A stretch of DNA of 64,000 bases. Source: Blasia pusilla. Taxonomy: Eukaryota; Marchantiophyta; Marchantiopsida; Blasiales. Position 1 is the first letter of the stretch. Every line of letters starts with the position of its first letter. Below the pieces are notes generated by a model, which was not told where the DNA came from, did no database searches, and was given only the letters and a program-made list of their open reading frames with translations. This document shows positions 43,685-55,552 of the stretch, one piece after another. A program made the position numbers and the translations under genes. Where the stretch lies: assembly GCA_050084515.1 (NCBI GenBank), contig CM114273.1:29264001-29328000 (forward strand), given 5' to 3'.

Positions 43685-46600
43685 TCAGTTCTCCGAGATG
43701 GCATTGCTATTCACCTGCTGGTGTGATGATGTGGTAGCTCTGCTGGTGCGCTGATATCCTTTGCTCCTTGAACCTGGTGTTCTTACAGCTCCTTCAACTG
43801 AGAAATGAGACAGTATTCAGTGTTTTTCTGCAGAGGTAAAAGTCCTACAAGAAAGTAGGTGCGCTGCAGTTTTTCTTAACATAGCAATTTTTTTGGATTT
43901 TCAAGACTCGGCTCTTACAGCTTGCATACAACATGAATAAAAACAGCAAGGCCAGGATCAAGGTCGACTATTTACTTTGGGCTAAGGATAACCAACCAAT
44001 CAGGCTGGCATGTCTAGGCTCCAACACTCCCCTACAGTGCAATGTAACGAAGCAATTGTACCCCTCTTGGCACTATTTGGCAATCAAAGTATCTCCCAAG
44101 AGATTGAAAAGAAAATTTACCTTGCCACTCCCACACTATCTTCATTTCTCCTTTCACCTTCTTTTGATACTGATCAATACGTGAGTCTTCTTGGACCAAA
44201 CCCTCAACCTGATTTCAGCCAATGTGCAAAATCAATACAACTAACATCAAGATTCGTGTACCAGAAAAGGAACACTAGTTCATAAGTAGAATCTATGTGA
44301 TACATATTGCGAATGTATGCATACTGGACTACAATCATAGCTGTCCTCTGTTTGAAACTCAACAAGTACTCAGGTTTTTTCAGTTCTGTGGCAACCCCAT
44401 CCTTCAGGAAGAAGCTGCTTAGATTGTGAACATATTCTGCTAAAAATCAATAAGATCATGAGTCAAGGGAAGATAATTCTACCAAGCTGACTCTTCCATG
44501 AAGACAGAAGGCTTCCACAAAACATACTGAATTTGAGGTTCTGGTCATTTTCGGGTAGGGAATGAGCTAGGGTACGAAGATCCAATACTTTTCTACCAGA
44601 CGTGATAATAGCGACATGCTCAAGGACCTTTGAGAGAAACGAAACAGAGACACTATATTCATGAGCAGCCTCTTGATCTCTCGTCCTATTCTTCTCCAGA
44701 TATCAAAATGCTAACAGTAGCAAATATGGGCATGTTATGGTGGAAATATGAACAAAGAATCATAATAAGGTTTGCTGGACACACAACGTAATCAGGTGAT
44801 GGTCCTCTGATTTTATAGACATCACTAACGAGGTATTCTATACAAATGCTGGGAGTACGAACAGTATTATTAATTAAGGCCCAGAATCTCTTCCAAGGTC
44901 AGAAAGTAGGTCATTGAAAGGTAAAACGGGACCAATGACAGCACGATGATTTTCTAATGTATCACTACCAATCTACTGCCGCGATGGAACTAATGACCTT
45001 TAGATTACTAGGCCAACATTCTGTGGGTGATGACATTACTCAACATGGAAACTCCAGAGCAACATATTGATTAGTAATTGCAGTTAATTGTCTTCTGAGC
45101 CAAGATACATTACAAGCTTTGATTCAAGTACAAATCAATGTGCACATCTTCTCATACCTGCTTCCAAAGTGATATGCGCTTTCTCTCATTTGGTAATAAC
45201 AAATGGTCTCTCAAGCGAGAGACTACCACCCACGACTCTCCTCCAGCAACTTCCTTGGATTCCAAGGCTTTCTCTTCTAGAGCTCCACAAACCTATGTTC
45301 CCCAAAATGACCCTCATTTTCACTTTATCTGGATTCCACTTCACTGTCACTAAAAGATCTTTGTGTGAGCTGATCATAGAAACATTTCAACAAAGTAGGA
45401 CATGCAAAACTCCAGTTCACCTAAAAGATTCCCACGATTGGAAATGCAGTCACAGAAGTAATCAAATGGCAAAGGACAAACCCAGAATAATGCATTTCCA
45501 AACAAGATAGAAATGAACTGCCATGGACCTGCAGATATAGCTCCTCCGCTCGTGCATTTGTTTTCTTGCGATGAAAAGATTTGCTGATGAGTGAGCCTAT
45601 GAATACGATCTGCTCAGCAACCACCTGTAGTCAGCACAAGGCTATAGACATCCAACTTGCCAGCAGACAACTGAAAGTTACTAATCTATCTTCTGAAAAT
45701 TGTTCACAAACTACAAAATGTCTACCCATAGTTGTCATAAAGGCCAAGAGGTAACACAAGCTTCGACTAAATTATATCATACCCACTTTAGTATCACCCA
45801 GATTGCGTGCCATCAATAGTGTAGGGAGGTGTCATCTATTGAGTTTTGGGAACTGTATCAATGGATGGGCATAATTTGAATGTGGACATGCTTGTACCAT
45901 CCATAATCAATACTAATGCAAGGGCATGAAGCAAGGACCAGAGACTGGATGGACGTGATACATCAGACAAAAGACACTAATCCATTCAGGCAAATGACAT
46001 CCCATGGTCAGTTTCTCAGCTTATACGTTAAAAAGGATCCACCGGGTAACCTGCTCTTAGAAACTAGAAATTGAAATTCCAACTAGCAGCATTGGGGCTT
46101 CTTTACTTTCACGGTGGTAAACGTTTCCTCAACTTCCTATGAATTAGTTAGAATCTGAAACTTCACCTCATACCATATATTTGAACAAAGGATGTGTAAT
46201 CACTCAACTAATAGTCCTACAGAGAGTTGATAACATACCACAGGAGACATGAAAAACAACGTGATGAAATGCTCCCAGAAAAATTCTTTAAGAAGACACC
46301 GAATTGATTTATAACCTTCTGCCAATTCTGGAGGACAGTGGAACTCCCGTTTTCTGCAACCAAAATTGGACCACTTTAATGCCTAAACCCACATCATTCA
46401 AAAATATAGCCACAGTTAGAAGATGATGACAGCATCCAATTCCCCTGGACATTCCTTTCATGAATGACATCAGAACGGAACTGAAAGATTTGAATTACAA
46501 GTAAAAATGCAAGCGTCCTTCCTGACAATCCAAATTCAATTAATAAACCAACCCTTGAGAGGTTTCTTCAATGACGATGCTTTCTTTAGCAAGACCAGCA

Positions 46601-48328
46601 GTTTTCTCCCAGACTAGGTAGAATTTCTCATCCAATTCAAGATGCTCTTCCAAACCTTCATTCCTCAAAATTTTGAGGACTTCACCTTCTGTAATCTGTA
46701 CATTCAAAGAAAGAAGACTTAGTGTGCAGTGAGGGTAACACTGCAACAACACACAGAAACCTTACTTTACAATGCAACAACTACAACAGGCTGAAACATA
46801 GCCAACACTTATGCACATTGGCTCTTAAGAATCACGATTGTATACTTCCAATGGTGGACTTACATCCCGGAAGCCCATGGATGCTAAACGGCTAATCACT
46901 TACAGAATAAAAACGTATCACATTTTGAAAATGAAAAGGAAGACATTCATGAATTCCATCAAGCAACACTCCCACACGGTGGCCACAAAGATTTGCTAAC
47001 TTGAATTGCGCGAAACAGTCATCCTCAAGAACAAACATCAACTTCCAACATTTCCTTGTCTTGCCTAAATGCCAAGAAGCCTTGCCTGGCACAAACTCAA
47101 TTATGAATCCAGTGCACAAAACCTAGGGAGTCCGGTGTGGAACCACACCCCAACTGATCCAGTCGCACCATCACAGAGAGCACCAGCAGCTACCCTACAC
47201 ACATGATTCTTGATTGAGGCAGCCTGCAGAAACACAGAGAAAATAATGTACCTAGTTAAGACGCCAACTTAGGGCATAGTAAGTACAGAATGCGAAACCG
47301 AAGTGCCAGCACGGGCAGTGAAAATGGGCAGAACGCGTGCAACAGATCCTTTATGTTTAAGCCTACAAGGTTCATGTAATTTTTTTATCTCACTTGCCTA
47401 GATCTTCCTGAAGTTGAAGACTGGCGATTCCATGGCTAGGTAACAAACATTTCTCCAAACTGCAAAAGTGGGATGACTCACGAGTTTGTGAGCGGTGCGA
47501 TCAATCTGTTCATCTGGGACACATGATTTCCCGACTCTTATGAATCCCGCAGAACACTCCAATCGACCTCCCATACAGAGTCCATGAGGAGGGCATACAA
47601 TACAGCGATCTGCAGACAGATTACCCTCTCAGTTATTCGCCGAAATGTTACTATGATGGGCCATATATATAGGGGCGAACTCAGCTAAACTATACTGGTC
47701 AACGAAAGTGACAAATCCCAAACGTGACTGATTTATTGCAAGACAAGCACGATCAACCTGGGAGACGAACCCTACTCTATTCGAAAATTGCCAGAGATCC
47801 AATAATTTCCATCGCCACATTAGACAAGGAGGTGATTTCCTTGATCGGTAATGAACCGAACTCCGCACTTTGTCTGAGGGTATCGTGGGAATGTACGGTG
47901 ACAAGCCCCTGATCTCTTCGGCACCTGACTATCCTGTTTGGCAGAAACTAGTCTTCCTACCCTGCAAATGTAAAGGACGCAATTGAGCTTCCAAAAAAGA
48001 GTACCCGCAATCGCAATGCACCTGCGTCTATCGTCTCAATTCCGCTGTCACAGAAAGGCTTCAGCTGCCGCTTAATCCATTCAACTGATATGAACCCGGA
48101 AGTAGCCACCAGTCCAGCCACCGCAGCTATCGCTAGCAATTGAAGGACTTGCCCTTTCACTGATAGCGCGTCCTGTTCTTTAATTTCGCCCCCCTGCTTA
48201 CTGTGCCGCTGCTTACTCGTGGAAGAAGTACTTCTAGGCGTGCGTCGTGAACCACTGGAAGGAGCGGACAACATCGACTCAGGATTGTACACTCCTGAAC
48301 TCATCGCAAAATCCTCCGATTCGTGCAT
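43685..48328 (-). CDS. MAN1/Src1 C-terminal (MSC) domain inner nuclear membrane-type protein
   Basis: MSC proteins (animal MAN1/LEM2, yeast Src1/Heh1) span the inner nuclear membrane and tether chromatin; plants keep a LEM-less form. Exons on the minus strand: 48022-48328, 47482-47609, 47155-47223, 46553-46695, 46239-46353, 45529-45624, 44528-44627, a doubtful 44396-44436, 44121-44208 and 43685-43797, about 399 residues. A Ser-rich N-terminus precedes TM1 (~61-80). Then comes a lumenal cysteine-rich segment (PFCDSG, DRCIVCPPHGLCMGG, LECSAGFIRVGKSCVPDE), TM2 (~245-268) and a nucleoplasmic winged-helix part with RAEELYLQVLEHVA, VQEDSRIDQY and VWEWQVEG. There is no LEM domain, as usual in plants. 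Exon 8 could instead run to 44333 (420 residues). A second ATG at 48304 is possible. Confidence 0.87.
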
Positions 48329-48336
48329 CGACCTCT

Positions 48337-48340
<4 letters not shown>

Positions 48341-48369
<29 letters not shown>
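48341..48369. repeat. TC microsatellite in the MSC gene leader
   Basis: A pure TC run (GA on the coding strand) starts 13 bp upstream of the ATG, resembling the one near p23. Confidence 0.85.
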
Positions 48370-48371
<2 letters not shown>

Positions 48372-48688
48372 GTGAATCACCGGAAATCGATTCAAGTGTC
48401 GGAAGAGCTCTGCATATTAAAAAAAAAATAACCTTAACTCATCACCATATGCTCCAAGTTCTCTCTCTGAAACTTAATCATCAGCAATCGATACTGGTGT
48501 CGGAGGAGCTCCGAACACTGACAAGAAAGCGCGTAACAAGAAATCTTGTTCGCCGTTCGTCAAAAGACTACCACCACCTCTGAAATCGTCTGTCGCCTGA
48601 CGATTTCCTCCTCTTCTTTCGATGTTTTGACTCGCGATTCCTCTGCGCCTTCTCTCTCCCACCGATTCCCGTTTCCCCTCCCCTTCGG

Positions 48689-48865
48689 ACCCCTTACGGG
48701 ACTTCACTAAGTCCACGTAATCGGGGCGTGTCAAACGTTATTACTATTGTTGGGTGCCTTGATTTTGATATGCTTGACCCCTTACGGGACTTCACTAAGT
48801 CCACGTAATCGGGGCGTGTCAAACGTTATTATTATTGTTGTGTGCCTTCATTTTGATATGCTTGA
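48689..48865. repeat. 88-bp tandem duplication upstream of the MSC gene
   Basis: ACCCCTTACGGGACTTCAC begins copies at 48689 and 48777, which differ at only a few positions through GATATGCTTGAC. It lies 360-540 bp before the ATG, so it duplicates promoter-region DNA. The high similarity suggests a recent event. Confidence 0.92.
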
Positions 48866-48999
48866 CACACACCTAAACCTTTGGATTTTTAGGGAGGGTT
48901 CGGAGAAGACTAATATTAACACAGTGGAAAGAGAAACGTGAATTCCGACGTGGAATTATCCCGGCGAGAAAAGAGTATGGTGTGGAGAAGAAGAGAGAA

Positions 49000-49175
49000 A
49001 TTAATTAATACTAACACGGGGAAGTAATTGGTTATGAAAGGACAAAATTTCAATCGTACATCTAACAATTCACGTCAGATCTCATCGGAGGAGGGTTAAG
49101 GAATCTGCGGAATAACTGCAGCCTCTACACTCGGGGCTCGATTAATGTAGGGGCCGTAAATAGAGGGATTGGGAC
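49000..49175. repeat. Dispersed repeat, copy B
   Basis: Counterpart of 21971-22136 in the same orientation. It lies about 0.7 kb upstream of the minus-strand MSC gene. No terminal repeats or coding capacity seen. Confidence 0.65.
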
Positions 49176-49405
49176 AAAATATTTTCCACTCTCCTTCCAA
49201 ATGTGTAGGGATTGATGGGCTCTTTCCGAATCTCCAAAGAGGGCCCATGTGTCTCTATCCCTCTAGATTGAGGGAGGGACCACATCCCACTTTGTATTAC
49301 CCTTTCTTAGTGAAATTTAAATATTTTAATTTATTAAGCATGCTTTGCTGAAAATTCATAGTTTTCTTTGTTCCCCTTCCTTGTTAAAATTTCTTTACTT
49401 GCTTG

Positions 49406-49900
49406 TCACATCTGAGTAGCCGATGGGCCGAGATCTATCGTGGATAGGGCATAGGAGCCAATAGACTTTCTTGAGTGTGACTTTGTTCCGCGTTGTCGGA
49501 TGAGGTTGAGGATAGGTCCGTTGTGTCCGGAACATCGTTTCTGACAATTTTCCTGTTGAGGTCTTTCACAGCCAAGTGCCTTATTGAACAGGTCACCTGC
49601 CCCTAGTAACCTGTGCGCGCACGTTACCAAGATGATAGCTATTTTTAGAGGAAGAGTCTTTTGGCTCTTCCCAATCCTATATAAAGGAGGAAGATGGCTT
49701 TCCCAAGCCATCTTTTTCATATTGGGCCGTTGGAGCACCTCTTTTGTTTGTGTGTGAGATTGGATCAGGGTGCTAGCGTCCGGATTCCTTGATAGGGGAG
49801 GGTGGACGAGGCTTGATATGCTGATGTAGACTGAGGAGTGGAGTTTTAGGCCACGTGTGCCATTTTTACTACTCTTTATTTTTCCTGGACGTGGTCGTAG
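49406..49900 (+). mobile_element. Possible 5' LTR/leader of a retroelement
   Basis: It starts TGTCACATC and contains a TATATAAA box (49678-49685) upstream of a retropepsin-bearing frame. The end and any primer-binding site are not clear and I see no 3' LTR. The 186-codon frame on the other strand is probably chance. Confidence 0.35.
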
Positions 49901-50243
49901 AGGACCACCATCGGCCAGATGAGATGGAGCAGGAGCACCAGAGTCGGCACTTCTCTCACGCATCAATCAGTTGGAGCATAGGATTGGTGCCATGACGATG
50001 ATGCAACTGAGGGAAGGCACGGAGCCGCGAGCAGCTAGTGTGGCTCCAGCTTCTACCTCTTATCCTGACCTGGGTGAGGATCACGCTAGTATGGGGTTCA
50101 TGTGTAGTGCAGCTCAGGTTGAGGGTGCTGCTGTGGTGACTCGGGGTACTGCGAGAGGCACTTAGCCATCGAGAGGTGGAGTTGAGATTGACCTACCGGA
50201 GGGGACCGATGGCCGGCAGGCCAGGGTTCCACAGTCATTCACA

Positions 50244-51092
50244 TTGTCAGAGGGACTACACACACCATCGATGGTGCCTCGACGACCAGCGGTGCCTACA
50301 GGTCAAGCAGGTGGGTCGACGTCAAGAGGAGTTGGAGTCACAACTCCTATGTCGGATCGAGTAGAGTCAGTGTCGACCATAGTGTTGGAAGCGGCCACCA
50401 GAGTGAGCCAGACTCCGCTATTTTCTACCATAGAGTTGGCGACGTTAGGAGTTGGACCAGCTGAGGTGTTCCGGCTGGCCGCCATATTGTGTGAGCGTGG
50501 AGAGGTGGCTACCTCTTGTTCAGAGGTAGTTGAGGAGATGGTGGACTTGCCCTCGAAGCAGGACCTCGAGACGTCCCCCACAGAGTCATGGCATACGGCG
50601 GCGGCAAAGTTGGTAGATATGCCAGCTCGCCCAGCCATAGAGCGAGCAGTGGTGACACCTGGCGTAGTGTTACTAGATAACCAAGCTGGAGTATTTTTCT
50701 TGGTTAGTCCGATAGGGACAGTATACCACCCGCAGTGCGTCCTACTTGATTCGGGAGCGCGGCCCTTGATATTAGGGAAGGCAACGTGTTTAGCATTGGG
50801 GTTACGGAAGGCCAACATTGAGCTTTGTCTCTTCCAGATAGAGACCTTGATTGTGGGCCTGTCACCCACGCAGTATCTGACTCGACATGAGATAGTTTTC
50901 AAAGTCCAGCCATAGCATGCAACGGATAGTGCTATGGTGCGCACACGTGCGATTACGATAACATCTGAGTCGTACGATGTGTTGGTGGGGAGTACAGTGT
51001 TTTATCCCCTAGTATTCATCCTTGACTTCTGGGAGGAGACCGTTACTTATCGGCCAAGGTGGCAGTCAGGTGACGGGCGGATGAGTTAATTA
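50244..51092 (+). pseudogene. Retropepsin-bearing retroelement polyprotein, broken by a stop codon
   Basis: An open frame 50244-50915 ends in TAG; the same frame then reads on to 51092. Before the stop is an aspartic-protease segment, CVLLDSGARPLILGKATCLAL, with the catalytic DSG. After it come SYDVLVGSTVFYP and LDFWEETVTYRPRWQSGDGR, which continue the same domain. The nonsense codon and the lack of a neighbouring reverse transcriptase mark it as a remnant. It probably derives from an LTR retrotransposon, but the superfamily is unsure. Confidence 0.65.
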
Positions 51093-54000
51093 GCCGGGCA
51101 GTTTGCAGGACGAGGTGGTTGATCACGAGACGAGTATGTGACCACATTGGAATCTTTGGCAAGTAGTGTTAGCTGGCATGAGAGTCATTGGAGGGGAACG
51201 CACATGCGGAGGATATCCCAGTAGTGGATAGTCCCACGGAGAGACGGGCCATGGCGGGTGTCTCTTCCCATGTTGGCAAGACTTGTTTACCATTGTGGTA
51301 CGAGAGCTACAGACAAGTGCCGACAACCTCGTGAGGCACGCGTGGAGTCGTGCCTTTATCTCGGAGCAGCGAGAGTCAGGTAGTGATTGGGCTCCTAGAG
51401 TGGAGACGTTGACACCACTGGATACCACACCCGTTGTGGAGGGCCTTTTGTCATGGAGGGCAAGGCATGATTTGGGAGGAGGTGACCCGAGCATTGGAGG
51501 AGCCTACAGCAGATGAGCGCGAGCGCGCCATGGGGTTCGCTACAGATACTACGGCGGTGCCAAGTATGACTAAAGCATCCCGGAGACAAGTGTTGGGGCA
51601 AGCAATAGACCTCAATTGTCTCATATGGATAGTCAACCTAGGTATGGCTGAGCAGAGACGGTTTCGAGGGTTGAGAGTTTTTAATTTAATTAATACAAGA
51701 TTTGCACACTAGTGATTAAGAGAGAGATTAAACCAGGGATAAGACTTCATTTTTCCAAATAACAAAGGTTTTTTTAATGGGGAGTTTTCTTTTCTACAAC
51801 AATAAGGTAGGAGTGAGAAGGTAGATACAAGGTAGGGTTTTTCTTAATTAAGAGAATATAAAAAAAACTCTCTAAAGAGGCATGGATTTTTTTCAATTCT
51901 AATCTACATAATGATGGAAAAACTTTTAAATGAAAAAATTAAGAAATCTTTAAGGTTTATAATGATTAGCATATGAAAAAGGGATGGAGGATTGGAGGGT
52001 TTTTTTCCTCAAAAATAATGGATGGGGATAGGGAGGCAAATTGGGCTTTAAGAAAAAGTTGAGATTTTTAAATTATGCATTGCATGTTCATGCCAACTAA
52101 TAGAATTTAATGAAAAATCTCATAAGAAAATTTCAAATCCTTATTAAAAATTCAACTCTTTCAATTTGAAATTTGAAAAATATACAGACATGTGGTATTT
52201 CTAGAAAAAAAATTCCTATTCCCTTAATCACTAACAATGATAATGGATTTTGGTATGATGTTCAATAGCTAAATTTTCCATTAAATAATATGATTTTAAA
52301 AATAAATAGAAGTATCTGAGAAATATTTTTTTAATAGATAAATTAATTAAAACACTGAAAAGGAAAATAAATTCATAGATATAAGACCTAGAATTGGGAA
52401 TTTTTAGTCTAGTGGAGTTAGGTTGGTATCTTTATTTTGGATTCTCTTGAGTAAGAGTGGGCAAGGATACAAATATCACATATCTTTTATTGGTTACATA
52501 TTGACACATGTCTTCTTGCAACAAGCACAATTTGAATGTTTAATGTATCTTGGCTATATTAGGAGTAGATATTGTACTAGAACATTTAAACTTCAGTTTT
52601 ATCTGAAGAGCAGATTTATTTCTATCTTAGAGTTGTTCTTACTTAATTTTTTAAATCTAAGAGATGGGGCATAAAAATTTTAGCCAGTAACAAAACTTTT
52701 GAAAAAAATTCAAATTCAATCCGTAATTGGAGGAGTCTTAATCTTGTGAGCTTGAAGGATTGTGAATCCTAACTATATGGGCATGGTTGCATAGAAACGG
52801 TAACGTGGAACGAACATGTTTGTGCATGTGACGAACATATCCACAGACATGCCCCACAAATCCCCCACTTGGGTTTTTTCGGTACCCCGATGGCCCGCGT
52901 AGGCTGAGGTTGCGGAACGGATGCGGGCTTAGATTAAGGGAGGCAGCCATGAATCGGCTCGTCCGAGCTACAAAATGGGCAGCGGGTTCTTAGAGTGTGT
53001 GCCGACTTGCCTGTACCTTGCGGTCGGGGTCGGCTTGGGTGCGGGCCACCAGTACCTACGCCCACATGAACATGTCCATCTTAGGGATGAACTTTCTCAA
53101 TGTGCAACCTTGCATATGTGAATGCATGGGGAAGACAAATTTGTAAAATCATAATCAAATCTCAAAACTAAAGAACTCATTTTAAATGCAATGGTTTTTA
53201 GAGGAAATGAAGAGGGCATACTTCCCAAACTCTCGTTAATAGTTCAAATGTAGATTGGAATACCTTGGAGAGATTTGGTGAGGAAACCAATTTCAATCAT
53301 GGCGTGACTGAGTGTGAGAAAATTTAGAAAGTGTTCTGAAATTTTGTTGTTGATTTCTGATAGATGAGGATAATCAAGCAAAGGGAATAATTTTTTAGGG
53401 AAAATTCATGGTAAATTGTGAAATATTTCTTGGTTTTTAAATTCACCATTGAAAATAAATCAAAACCTCGAGTTGAGCATTCAAAATAGTACCTCAGACA
53501 CACTTAGCGGGAGGAAGATTCCTAGGAGATTGTCCATATCCACACAACTTTTGAAGGCTACTTTTGAGGTTTTCTTGAGAGAGAAAGTCTACAAGTTAGC
53601 AAAGAGTTGTGGAGAAAAAAGCCGTAGACAATATGTGCAAATCACAAGTTTTGAGGCATAAGAGGTATTGAAGGTTTGAAGGAAAAATGTGCCAATACAA
53701 ACCATGCATGAGGATATTGGAAGAATTTGAGGAATTTTCTGCATAACTTCCAGGCTGTGCCTCCTAATACTTCTCTTCCTACAGCGCATAAAGGGGAAGT
53801 TTTCATATATGTTTTGTTACCAACAACCACGAACAAGCCCATAAAGAGATGATGTACCATTTGAAGGACACTTCTATTAACTTACTTTCTAGTAGGGATT
53901 GTGATGATTTTGGAGGTAGGTTTTATCTAAATAAGAGGCATGGTGATATACATAATTTTAGCATCTTGATGAGTTTGCTCTATTTTCAAAGTATTTTTAA

Positions 54001-55095
54001 GATAAGATGAGGTAAAATCAAATAATCTAATTTCGGCCTCGAGTGAGACTTGTGTACGTCCTAGGTTAAATGGATAGAGGTTGGTGTAGATCTTGTAGCG
54101 AGTGAGTGAGCTAGACATAGTGTGCATATTTTCACCACGGCATACTAACTGGGTATTGGGAAGCACATTGATGCTAGCAATGTTGGATAATTTACAAGAA
54201 ATAAGTCTAAATATATAAGACTTCTATGTGAGGAACCAACCTAGTCACCATCTGTATCTTTATAATAGTAAATGATAAATGGTAAATAGATCAAGCCCGT
54301 GGGACCCAAAGGGTCAAAAGGCTAAAAAACACTTAACAAGTAATACACTAAAGGCCTTCTCCAAGTTAATATTTATAGCACTTGAGCGATGAATAATGAT
54401 ATCCTTAATATAACAACCTAAATCATAAGGCACTAGCTATAGTAAAGAATAGAAATTCTCCATATCTATTTTATGAGCAAGTCTAATCTCTTCATACCTT
54501 GGACATGTAACAAACACATGTTGCTCATCCTCGATACTTTCTCCGTCACATAACCTACAAATTCGTTCACTTCTATCAATGTTGAGCCATCATCCTTCCT
54601 AAATTCCTATGCACTTTGCTCATGATCTTAAGACTTATTGAATGATTGACTTTGAGAGGAACTTTTTAAGGGTTTTAAGTGTGTAGAGAGTGATCTTGAG
54701 AGCTCTTCTTCAAAATCCCAACACTACCACAGAGCAAGCGGCCCCATGGTTGTTTTTAAGAGTCCTATTTTGGCACAGACTACTACTTTACAAGCGCATG
54801 TCATGTGAGTATATTAAGAGACCTTTGCAATCAAATTCATCTTTTTGAGTAGGATTTTTTTTTTTGCGAGTATTCTACAAGTGTTAAAAAAGTGCGTAGA
54901 ACCACAATGGACTTGCAAGTCATGTTGCAAATCCATCTAGAGTCCAAAATGGTTATCACTAGCTAAGAAGCTCATATGTGTAGTAGCATTTGGATTCAGA
55001 TTTTTTTGGTCAAAAGTCGAGCTCATGGAGAACCCAAAAGTCTTGATAGTCATTTATGGGAGGACCCTCTAGATGGTGGAAAAGTCTGCTCCGTT
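51093..55095. other. Intergenic DNA: retroelement tail, then very AT-rich sequence
   Basis: Up to about 51716 composition resembles the retroelement and may be its decayed remainder. From 51.7 to 55.1 kb it is AT-rich with no recognised gene. A patch near 52860-53070 looks unusually GC-rich for this stretch. Confidence 0.4.
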
Positions 55096-55552
55096 CCATT
55101 GAGATCGATGATTTTGTGGATGAGTTTAATGATTGATATGACATATTATAAATAAGAACATTCAATGTAACCATCCTTTGTTAATCATGGTAAAGGAAGA
55201 GTTTATGTCAAGTAGCACATAAAATAGGAAAGAACTAACCAAAATAGAAAAGATAAACAACATGTGATGAGAGTGGGCCCATAGATTGGTGACAAGTAAG
55301 ATAATGATGGGATGGTGGGTAGATGCGTTGAAAGGAGATATGGACACCAGATACTAGAGTCCAAAGAAGATCCTATCATAGTAAGAAAAGAGGCCACAAA
55401 GGAAAGAGGGGTATAACTAATTTGTCTTCATTGTCTCTATCTCTAAGCATATAAAAGAAGAAGAGAAGTGTGGAAGGATATTCTACCTTTGTTCAATTCT
55501 AGTGCGATCATTTAATTATTAAACTCATCCACAAAATCATCGATCTCAATGG
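55096..55552. mobile_element. Fold-back element with 39-bp terminal inverted repeats
   Basis: CCATTGAGATCGATGATTTT and the 19 bases after it (55096-55134) recur inverted at 55514-55552 with one mismatch. The 379 bp between encode nothing recognised. The arrangement suggests a MITE-like or fold-back DNA transposon. No clear target-site duplication is visible at this reading, so the true ends may differ. Confidence 0.75.

Noticed and set aside
49406-49966. 186-codon minus-strand frame
   Set aside because: Lies antisense to LTR-like sequence with a TATA box; no protein similarity recognised.
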